Source: Streptomyces sp. HNM0574 | Lineage (GTDB): Bacteria; Actinomycetota; Actinomycetes; Streptomycetales; Streptomycetaceae | DNA: 64,000 bases | Assembly: GCF_012726235.1 (NCBI RefSeq) | Contig: NZ_JAASAH010000001.1 | Span: 434,001-498,000 of the forward strand | Direction of reading: 5' to 3' | In this document: piece after piece, positions 16,315 through 23,151 of the stretch | Position numbering within the stretch: position 1 is the first letter of the stretch | Layout of the letters: each line of letters begins with the position of its first letter | Made by a program: the position numbers and the translations under genes | Notes under the pieces: generated by a model | Told to the model about the DNA's origin: nothing | The model's database searches: none | The model's input: the letters and a program-made list of their open reading frames with translations, nothing else

Positions 16315-18108
16315 TCACCGCCTCGCGTACTCGCGGAAGCCCCGCCCCGTCTTCCGGCCCAGGCAGCCCGCCGCGACGAGGTGCTCCAGCAGCGGCGCCG
16401 GGCTCAGCCCCGGATCGCGGAACTCGCGGTGCAGCACCTGCTCGATCGCCAGCGAGACGTCCAGCCCGACCACGTCCAGCAGCTCGAACGGGCCCATCGG
16501 GTAGCCGCCGCCGAGCCGCATCGCCGCGTCGATCTCGTCCAGCGTCGCGTAGTGCTGCTCGACCATCTTCACCGCGTTGTTCAGGTACGGGAACAGCAGC
16601 GCGTTCACGATGAACCCGGCGCGGTCGCCGCAGTCCACCGGGTGCTTGCGGATGCGCGCGCACACCGCGCGGGTGGTCGCGTGCACGTCGTCCGCGGTGA
16701 GGACGGTGCGCACGACCTCGACCAGCTTCATCGCGGGCGCCGGGTTGAAGAAGTGCATCCCGATCACGTCAGCAGGGCGCGAGGTGGCCCGCGCGCAGGC
16801 CACCACCGGCAGCGAGGACGTGGTCGTCGCCAGCACCGCGCCGTCCTTGCAGACCTTGTCCAGCGCGGCGAACAGCTCCCGCTTGACCTCCAGGTCCTCC
16901 GCGACGGCCTCCACCGCGAGGTCCACCCCGGACAGCGCGTCCAGCGAACCGGCCGGCGTGACCCGGGCCAGCGCCGCCTCCCGGTCCTCCTCGCTCATCC
17001 GGCCCTTGGCCACCGAGCGCGCGAAGGACGTGGCGATCCGCTCCTTCGCCGTCCGCGCCTTCTCCTCGCTGCGCGCGGCCAGCACCGTCGGGTACCCGGC
17101 CTTCGCGAACACCTCGGCGATCCCGCTCGCCATCGTGCCGGACCCGGCGACGCCGACGGACTCCACCGTCCTGGCCGCCCCCGCGGCCGCGGCCGGGTCG
17201 GGCGTCTCCGCGTCCGGGACGACGACGCCGCTGCCCGGGGCTTCGTAGGTGTAGAAGCCGCGGCCGGCCTTCTGTCCCGTCAGGCCCGCGTCGCTCAGCT
17301 GCCGGAGGATCGGCGCGGGGGCGTGCAGCCGGTCCTGGCTGTCGGCGTACATGGCCTCCAGGACGGTGCGGGCCGTGTCGATGCCGATCAGGTCCAGCAG
17401 CGCGAGCGGGCCCATCGGCAGGCCGGCGCCGAAGCGCATCGCCGCGTCGATGTCCTCGCGGCCCGCGTAGCGCGACTCGTACATCGCCGCGGCCTGGTTC
17501 AGGTAGCCGAACAGGAGCCCGTCGGCGACGAATCCGGGCCGGTCGCCGACCGAGACCGGCTCCTTGCCCAGCTCGCGGGCGAGTGCGGTCACCGCGTCCA
17601 CGGCCTGCGGCGAGGTGAGCACCGAGGAGACCACCTCGACCAGCCGCATGGCGGGCGCGGGGTGGAAGAAGTGCAGGCCGAGGACGCGCTCGGGGCGGTC
17701 CGAGTCGGCCGCGAGCCGGGTCACCGACAGCGCGTTGGTGCCGGTGGCGAGGATGGTGTCCGGGGCGACGAGGGTGTCGAGCTCGGCGAAGACCCGGCAC
17801 TTGGTGTCGTAGTCCTCGTCCACGACCTCGATGACGAGGTCGGCCTCGGCGGCCGCCCGCAGGTCGGGGAAGGTGCGGAAGCGGGCCAGCGCGTCGCCGC
17901 GCTCGGCCTCCGTCATCCGGCCGCGCTCCACGGCGCGTGCGGTGGACGACTCGAACGCGGCCCGCGCGGTGCGGGCCGCGGCGTCGCTGATGTCGATGCC
18001 GATGACCTCGCGGCCGGAGCGGGCGAGCACGTCGGCGATGCCCGTACCCATCGTGCCGAGGCCGACGACGGCGATGGTCTGCAGAGTCTTCAGAGGCGGA
18101 CGGTCCAT
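16315..18108 (-). CDS. tandem-duplicated 3-hydroxyacyl-CoA (3-hydroxybutyryl-CoA) dehydrogenase
   Basis: A 597-residue protein made of two complete 3-hydroxybutyryl-CoA dehydrogenase modules of about 290 residues each. Module 1 has AVVGLGTMGTGIA (Gly16, 18, 21) and GLHFFHPAPAMRLVEVV. Module 2 has GVAGSGTMASGIA and GMHFFNPAPAMKLVEVV. The catalytic His-Glu pair is kept in both. In module 1, however, the conserved active-site Ser (TSSL motif) is replaced (GTNALS) and the conserved Asn of GFIVN is Asp (GFVAD); module 2 keeps TSSL and GFIVN. The probable role is acetoacetyl-CoA/3-hydroxybutyryl-CoA interconversion feeding crotonyl-CoA to Ccr. AGGAGT lies seven bases before the ATG. Confidence 0.9.
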   Translation of the reverse strand: MDRPPLKTLQTIAVVGLGTMGTGIADVLARSGREVIGIDISDAAARTARAAFESSTARAVERGRMTEAERGDALARFRTFPDLRAAAEADLVIEVVDEDYDTKCRVFAELDTLVAPDTILATGTNALSVTRLAADSDRPERVLGLHFFHPAPAMRLVEVVSSVLTSPQAVDAVTALARELGKEPVSVGDRPGFVADGLLFGYLNQAAAMYESRYAGREDIDAAMRFGAGLPMGPLALLDLIGIDTARTVLEAMYADSQDRLHAPAPILRQLSDAGLTGQKAGRGFYTYEAPGSGVVVPDAETPDPAAAAGAARTVESVGVAGSGTMASGIAEVFAKAGYPTVLAARSEEKARTAKERIATSFARSVAKGRMSEEDREAALARVTPAGSLDALSGVDLAVEAVAEDLEVKRELFAALDKVCKDGAVLATTTSSLPVVACARATSRPADVIGMHFFNPAPAMKLVEVVRTVLTADDVHATTRAVCARIRKHPVDCGDRAGFIVNALLFPYLNNAVKMVEQHYATLDEIDAAMRLGGGYPMGPFELLDVVGLDVSLAIEQVLHREFRDPGLSPAPLLEHLVAAGCLGRKTGRGFREYARR

Positions 18109-18566
18109 CAGGGGACTCCTGGGAGTGACGACTGACGATGAGGGTGGAGCCGGGCCGCGCGTCGCGGGAGGGGCCCGAACGCTCGGGCGCGGCGGGGGAG
18201 TCGGCCACGGGGCGCGGCGCTTCGTTGCGCGCGCGGGCGCCGTGGGGGAGAACTCCGCGAAAAGCGGGGGAAACCGGCCGGCCCTGTCCCGGGGCCCTGC
18301 CGTGCGAAACGAACCGAACCGACTGCACTCACGGCGGCTGCGTCACCAGGCCGCCTGAGCGGGGGTGCCGCTCTGATGAGCACGTTAACCCGTCGGTAGC
18401 ACTCGCCTCAAGACCTGCGCGGGATCGGGTGCGTCCAATCCGCCCCAGCGACCCGCCTGTTGGTGTCGCTGAGTCACCACGCACACACGGACCGAATGCG
18501 ACGCGCGTGGCATTCCCCGCCCGTCACCTGTGCGGATTACCCGTGGGTAATCGAAAGGCGAGGGGT
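18109..18566. promoter_or_regulatory. divergent intergenic region with palindrome at 18535-18552
   Basis: A 458-bp spacer between the divergent dehydrogenase and HEAT-repeat genes, with no convincing ORF. The one clear element is the palindrome GATTACCCGTGGGTAATC at 18535-18552 (8-bp arms, 2-bp centre). It ends only 14 bases before the HEAT gene ATG and touches its ribosome-binding region, so a bound protein would block expression. It is AT-richer than its surroundings. Confidence 0.5.
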
Positions 18567-19292
18567 ATGGCATTTCCAAGGCTGGTGGCACGGACCACGT
18601 GCGGGAAGGTGGCGGAAGTGGCCGACGCATTCCGATCGTTGATCGATCGCACCCGGGCCGAGGCGGATCCACCGGAGTACGAACGCCTGGTCGCCCTCGC
18701 GCGGGAGAGCACCCCGGCGGCGCGCGACCAGCTCGCGGCCGTCCTCATGCAGCCCGAACGCCCCCTGTGGGCCCGGGAGATAGCCGCCTTCGCGCTCGGC
18801 AACGCGGGCGACCGGCGGGCCTTCGAGACGCTCATCTTCATGCTCAACTACCGCGACCCCGTCCGCTGCGCCACCGCGGCCCAGGCGCTCGCCCGTCTGC
18901 GCGACCCGCGCACGGCACGCGCCGCGGCCGCCATCGCCACCAACGAACTCCGCACCGCCTACGCGCTGCACGCCGTACGGCTGCTCACCGCGCTCCGCGC
19001 ACCCGAGTCCGTCCCCACCCTCGTCACCGTGCTCCAGCGGCTGCTGATGGGACCCGTCCACTACTGGCCCATCGCCGAGGCGTGCGTCGAGGGCCTGGGC
19101 GCGCTGGAGGACCGCCGCGCCGTGCCCGTACTGATCGCCGCCGCCGAGCACCACCGGCTCTCCCCGGCCGCCAAGGCGGCCCTCGCCCGCATCCCCGCCA
19201 CCGGCGCCCGGGCCCGCCGCGCCCGCCGCCAGCCCGCCGGCCGCCAGGCCCCGGCCCCCGCACCCCGCCACGGCCACGGGCACGCGCCCTAG
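18567..19292 (+). CDS. HEAT-repeat domain protein
   Basis: A 241-residue, Ala- and Arg-rich helical protein. Successive helical pairs such as PLWAREIAAFALGNAGDRRA, FETLIFMLNYRDPVRCATAA and ALARLRDPRTARAAAAIA have HEAT/PBS-lyase repeat spacing. Roughly five repeats span residues 50-215, followed by a basic, Pro-rich, His-ending tail (GHGHAP). There is no enzymatic motif, signal peptide or membrane segment, so a protein-binding scaffold is the likely role. The ATG at 18567 is preceded by AAAGG and GAGGGG. A palindrome lies directly upstream and a strong terminator downstream, so it is a single-gene unit. Confidence 0.75.
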   Translation: MAFPRLVARTTCGKVAEVADAFRSLIDRTRAEADPPEYERLVALARESTPAARDQLAAVLMQPERPLWAREIAAFALGNAGDRRAFETLIFMLNYRDPVRCATAAQALARLRDPRTARAAAAIATNELRTAYALHAVRLLTALRAPESVPTLVTVLQRLLMGPVHYWPIAEACVEGLGALEDRRAVPVLIAAAEHHRLSPAAKAALARIPATGARARRARRQPAGRQAPAPAPRHGHGHAP

Positions 19293-19311
19293 CGCACCGT
19301 CCGGTCCGCGT

Positions 19312-19371
19312 GGAACGGGCCTCTGGCGTACCGGAGTCGGGCCTCCGCCCGGTACGCCAGAGGCCCGTTCC
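19312..19371. terminator. long hairpin terminator after the HEAT-repeat gene
   Basis: Perfect 23-base arms at 19312-19334 and 19349-19371 (GGAACGGGCCTCTGGCGTAC then CGG, and the complement), with a 14-base loop. It begins 19 bases beyond the HEAT-gene stop codon. No T-tract follows. The stem is symmetrical, so it would also stop minus-strand transcription coming from the methyltransferase side. Confidence 0.85.
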
Positions 19372-19539
19372 GCTTCCCGCCGCCTTCCTGCTCGCCCCCG
19401 CCGCCTCCCTGGTGCCGGGGGCTGTTCTGGTGTCCGGGCGGCGGTTCCGGTGGTGCCGGGCCGGGGCGTCGTGGCCGGGGCTTCGGTCCCGGCCGTCCTC
19501 GCCGGTCGGGAGGTTTCCGGGTGACGAGGCGGGTGGACG

Positions 19540-19765
19540 CGGAGTGCCGCAGGTACTCATCGAGACGTACGGGCGTCTCCTCGGCCCGCCGGGAGTACGG
19601 GTACGCCCGTGGCATCAGTCCCGTATAGGCGAACCGCCAGGCGTGCACGCGCAATTCGGCCACTTCCGGCACCCCGGACACGGTCAACTCCCGTATGCGC
19701 GGGCCGTCATGGTGACTGGCGGTGACGCTCCGGGCGCCCGGCTGCGGGGCGATGCCCGGCAGCAC
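19540..19765 (-). pseudogene. remnant of a GNAT acetyltransferase gene
   Basis: On the minus strand a frame reads RIRELTVSGVPEVAELRVHA followed by WRFAYTGLMPRAYPYSR. This is close to the first strand and helix of GNAT N-acetyltransferases (the V-A-x-L-R-x-x-x-W-x-x-A-Y-x-G-L-x-P pattern). After about 75 residues the similarity stops and the frame continues as low-complexity Pro/Gly/Arg sequence up to the terminator at 19371. The acetyl-CoA binding motif (Q/R-x-x-G-x-G/A) is absent. I read it as a 3'-deleted relic. No clear start codon or Shine-Dalgarno site is seen. Confidence 0.5.
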
Positions 19766-19855
19766 GATGGGGACATGACCCCCGCGGCGGACGGTGCGCG
19801 GCGGGCGGCCCGGGCTCCAGGCCTCGAAGACGGGGCCACGGGGCCCGCGCGCTCC

Positions 19856-20659
19856 TCAGCCGGCCGGGCCGTGCCCCTCCGGCTTCCGTGCGGTGAGCTG
19901 GAACAGGCGCGCCGTACGGCGGTACGGGTCGCGGGCGGAGGCGGCCAACTCCAGGCGTTCCAGCCGCGAGTAGAAGGCCGGATCGTGTTTGAGGGCGTCG
20001 TCGGCGATCCAGTCGCAGAAGGCGCGGATGCCGAAATGGCGCACGGCCTCGCAGCCGAGGGTGCGCAGCATCCCGCCGACGTCCTCGGCGGTGTGCAGCC
20101 GCATGGACGTCCCGGGGGCGAACAGCTCCGTGCGGGCCGTGTCCTGGTCGAGCGCCGCGAGGGCCGCCTCCGGGTCCAGGTCCCGCAGGGCGCTCTTCAG
20201 CGGTGCCGAGTGCCGGTTCAACGCCATCACGGAGAACAGGCCGCCCGGCCGCAGCGGCACCAGCGCGGTGCGCAGGACGCCGCGCGGGTCGGGGGTGTAC
20301 GGGATGAGGTTGTGGCAGAGCACGACGTCGAAGGCGCCGTGTGCCACGGCCTCGGGGAGATCCGCGGCGCACGGCGTGATCTCGGCCTCGACGGTCGTGA
20401 CCCGCTCCGACAGGCCGCTGTCGGCGGCCCGTTCGCGGGCACCGGCGAGCATCGCGGGCGCGTGGTCGACGACCGTGACGTGGTGCCCCCGGGCCGCCAG
20501 CCGGAGCGCGTCGCCCCCGTCGCCGCCCGCCAGATCGAGCACCCGCGCGGGGCCGTCGGCCAGTGCGGGGGCGAGGTTGGCCTCGGCCACGGTGTAGCGC
20601 AGCCGGCCCCAAGGCGCCTCCTGCCAGGCGCGCCAGGCGCTCCCGTCCGTGGCCGTCAC
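19856..20659 (-). CDS. class I SAM-dependent methyltransferase
   Basis: A 267-residue protein with motif I in RVLDLAGGDGGDALRLAARG, the acidic end of the second strand in VTVVDHAPAML, and FDVVLCHNLIPYTPDP as the motif IV region. The C-terminal half (LHTAEDVGGMLRTLGCEAV, FGIRAFCDWI) resembles CmoM/SmtA-like tRNA or small-molecule methyltransferases, but the substrate cannot be assigned. Translation starts at a GTG that overlaps the stop codon of the upstream Rid-family gene as GTGA, so the two are co-translated. Confidence 0.85.
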   Translation of the reverse strand: MTATDGSAWRAWQEAPWGRLRYTVAEANLAPALADGPARVLDLAGGDGGDALRLAARGHHVTVVDHAPAMLAGARERAADSGLSERVTTVEAEITPCAADLPEAVAHGAFDVVLCHNLIPYTPDPRGVLRTALVPLRPGGLFSVMALNRHSAPLKSALRDLDPEAALAALDQDTARTELFAPGTSMRLHTAEDVGGMLRTLGCEAVRHFGIRAFCDWIADDALKHDPAFYSRLERLELAASARDPYRRTARLFQLTARKPEGHGPAG

Positions 20660-21057
20660 GTCCGCGGGAGCAGCGCGTAGGCCTCCACCTCGAGGACGAG
20701 GTCCGGGTGGATGAGGCCGGAGACCTGGACGGCGCTGCTCGCGGGCGGCGCGGCGGTGTCGATGTACGCGTCGCGGGCCACCCGGACGGCGGGGAGGTGG
20801 GCGATGTCGGTGGTGAAGAGGGTCAGCTTCACCACGTCGGACCAGCCGGCGCCGGCCGCGGAGAGGCAGCGGTCCAGGTTCGCGAAGACCTGGCGGGCCT
20901 GCGCCTCGGGGTCGCCCGCGCCGACGACGGCACCGTCCGCGTCGAGGGATATCTGACCGGACAGGGCGACGAAACGGCCTTCCCCGAGGACGACATGGCT
21001 GTAGCCGTTGCCCTGCGGAAGGCCGGAGGGGCTGGTGAGGTGGGTGAGTTCGGGCAT
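20656..21057 (-). CDS. RidA/YjgF/UK114 family protein lacking the canonical Arg
   Basis: A 133-residue protein with the Rid fold signature: LPQGNGYSHVVLGEGRFVAL, SGQISLDADGAVVGAGD, and QARQVFANLDRCLSAAGAGW. Active RidA imine deaminases carry an Arg in a C-terminal V-A-R-L-P motif. Here the matching stretch is SSAVQVSGLIHPDLVLEVEA, with Gly in that place. It therefore probably belongs to a Rid subfamily without 2-aminoacrylate deaminase activity. The ATG at 21057 is chosen by homology; the longer frame upstream is not coding. It forms a two-gene unit with the downstream methyltransferase. Confidence 0.87.
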   Translation of the reverse strand: MPELTHLTSPSGLPQGNGYSHVVLGEGRFVALSGQISLDADGAVVGAGDPEAQARQVFANLDRCLSAAGAGWSDVVKLTLFTTDIAHLPAVRVARDAYIDTAAPPASSAVQVSGLIHPDLVLEVEAYALLPRT

Positions 21058-21151
21058 GCGGTGATGATCACCGCCGGCGGGCCCGCGCGCCAGGGGTTTT
21101 CCGGCCCCAACTGCCTGTCCTGCCAGGCACGTTGGGTTCCGGTCGGCCGGG

Positions 21152-22192
21152 TCAGAGCAGGGTGAGCTGGGTGGCCCGGGGTTCCGGTTCCGCGTCCGGT
21201 GGCGGGGTGTCGTACGGGCGGGGGAGGGCGCGCGCGGCGCCGGGGGCGCTCGGGCCGATGCCGTACTCGGCGGCCAGCTCGTGCACCTGGCGCGTGATCC
21301 GGCGCTGGTACCACTTGGGGGCGTACGCACCGTCCGCGTACAACGCCTCGTAGGGGCGCACGAGTTGCGGATGGTGGGTGCGGAGCCACTGCATGTACCA
21401 CTCGCGCGCCCCCGGCCGCAGATGGAGCGCGAGCGGGGTGACCGAGGTGGCGCCCGCGGCGGCGATCGCCCGGACGGTGGTGCGCAGCCGCTCCGGCGAG
21501 TCGCCGAGGAACGGGATCACCGGGGCCATCAGGACCCCGCAGGGGATGCCGTGTTCGCTGAGCGTGCGGACGACGTCGAGCCGGCGCTGCGGCGCGGGCG
21601 TTCCCGGCTCGACGGTGCGCCACAGCTCCTCGTCCGTGAAGCCGACGGAGACGGACACCCCGACGTCGGCCACGGCCGCTGCGGAGCGCAGCAGTTCCAG
21701 GTCCCGGAGGATCAGCGTGCCCTTGGTGAGCACGGAGAAGGGGTTGGCGTGGTCCCGCAGGGCGGTGAGGATGCCGGGCATCAGGCGGTAGCGGCCCTCG
21801 GCGCGCTGGTAGCAGTCGACGTTGGTGCCCATGGCGATGTGGTCGCCGCGCCAGCGGCGGGCGCCGAGTTCGCGGCGCAGCAGTTCGGGCGCGTTGACCT
21901 TGACCACGATCCGGGAGTCGAAGTCCTCGCCCGCGTCGAGGTCGAGATAACGGTGCGTGTTGCGGGCGAAGCAGTACACGCAGGCGTGCGAGCAGCCGCG
22001 GTACGGGTTCACGGTCCATTCGAACGGCATGCGCGAGGCGCCGGGGACGCGGTTCACGATCGAGCGGGCGCGGATCTCGTGGAAGGTGATCCCCCGGAAC
22101 TCGGGGGTGTCGAAGGTCCGCGTCACGGCGTTCGCGCCGAAGAGGGCGGGGGCGTCCGCGCTTCCGTCGCCGCCCAAGCTGTCCCAGCGCAT
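21152..22192 (-). CDS. Rv2578c-family radical SAM protein
   Basis: A 346-residue protein with the iron-sulfur motif RGCSHACVYCFARNTH, giving Cys67, Cys71 and Cys74 for a 4Fe-4S cluster that cleaves SAM. The preceding FEWTVNPYR and the following YLDLDAGEDFDSRIVVK match the actinobacterial Rv2578c family, related to spore-photoproduct-lyase-like radical SAM proteins. The C-terminal tail is Pro-rich. The reaction of this family is not established as far as I know. It stands alone, divergent from an SRPBCC gene across 179 bases. Confidence 0.85.
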   Translation of the reverse strand: MRWDSLGGDGSADAPALFGANAVTRTFDTPEFRGITFHEIRARSIVNRVPGASRMPFEWTVNPYRGCSHACVYCFARNTHRYLDLDAGEDFDSRIVVKVNAPELLRRELGARRWRGDHIAMGTNVDCYQRAEGRYRLMPGILTALRDHANPFSVLTKGTLILRDLELLRSAAAVADVGVSVSVGFTDEELWRTVEPGTPAPQRRLDVVRTLSEHGIPCGVLMAPVIPFLGDSPERLRTTVRAIAAAGATSVTPLALHLRPGAREWYMQWLRTHHPQLVRPYEALYADGAYAPKWYQRRITRQVHELAAEYGIGPSAPGAARALPRPYDTPPPDAEPEPRATQLTLL

Positions 22193-22371
22193 CGAGCCCT
22201 CCTCGGCCTTTCCGTCCGCTGTTCGGTTCTGCTGTCGTACGTGAATAGAACACCTGTTCCCCTCGGCTCTGTCAACCCGGATTTTGGCGGGCGCGCGGAG
22301 GGTGATTGGCTATGGCCGGGTCCTTGGTGGCCACCGGGCGACCCGTTCAGGTGCCTACAGCAGGAGGAGCA

Positions 22372-22818
22372 ATGGCTCAGGTCGAGTCGGTCACCCAGCG
22401 TGAGATCACGGCCAAGCCGGACGACGTGTTCGACGCGCTCGCCGACTACAGCGACACCCGGGCCAAGCTGCTGCCCGGCCAGTTCAGCGAGTACGAGGTG
22501 CGCGAGGGCGGCGACGGGGAGGGGACCGTCGTGCACTGGAAACTCCAGGCCACGAGCAAGCGCGTCCGTGACTGCCTCATGGACGTCTCCGAGCCCACCG
22601 ACGGCGAACTCGTGGAGAAGGACCGCAACTCCACGATGGTCACGACGTGGAAGGTCACCCCGGGCAGCGCCGACGGCACGGCGCGCGTGACCGTCACCAC
22701 CGTCTGGAACGGCGCGGGCGGCATCGGCGGCTTCTTCGAGAAGACCTTCGCGCCGAAGGGCCTCGCCCGCATCTACGACGAGCTCCTCGCCAAGCTCGCC
22801 GCCGAGATGGAGAAGTGA
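22372..22818 (+). CDS. SRPBCC family (polyketide cyclase/START-like) protein
   Basis: A 148-residue soluble protein with the pattern of the SRPBCC fold: an N-terminal strand (VESVTQREITAKPDDVFDAL), alternating strands such as GTVVHWKLQAT, and a long C-terminal helix (FFEKTFAPKGLARIYDELLA). Such proteins bind small hydrophobic ligands in a deep pocket; no catalytic residue can be named. The ATG at 22372 is fixed by AGGAGG four bases upstream, so the longer frame from 22306 is not used. It is a single gene. Confidence 0.8.
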   Translation: MAQVESVTQREITAKPDDVFDALADYSDTRAKLLPGQFSEYEVREGGDGEGTVVHWKLQATSKRVRDCLMDVSEPTDGELVEKDRNSTMVTTWKVTPGSADGTARVTVTTVWNGAGGIGGFFEKTFAPKGLARIYDELLAKLAAEMEK

Positions 22819-23151
22819 CCCGCCGCCCGGGTTCTGCCGGGCAGGCGTGAACCAGGGCCCGGCGCCCGGGAGTTCGCGGCCGCGTGCCCGCGGCCGGAGC
22901 CCCGGATTCCGGGGCCGGGCCGCTCACCGGAACGAGTGGTTCTCGCGGCGGGCGGGGCGTGCACCGTCAGCCCCGCCCGCCGCGTCACTCGTCGGTGAAA
23001 GCCCCTGGTGGAGGGCGAAAGGGCGCCCGGGGCAACGGAGTTGGCGGGCCGCCGGCGCCGCCCCGGAACGCCCGCCTCCGACTTGATCGGCCCCTCGCCC
23101 GGTGCGAGAAATGCTCACCCGAGACGGCGCCGCGGCGAAATGGGGTGAGCG
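22819..23151. other. gene-free spacer before the MFS exporter
   Basis: A 333-bp region between two plus-strand genes. It holds GC-rich short inverted repeats (for example around CGGCCGCGTGCCCGCGGCCG near 22,877) that could weakly terminate the SRPBCC gene. GGGGTGA lies just before the ATG at 23152. I see no ORF with coding character, no tRNA and no clear promoter. Confidence 0.5.
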
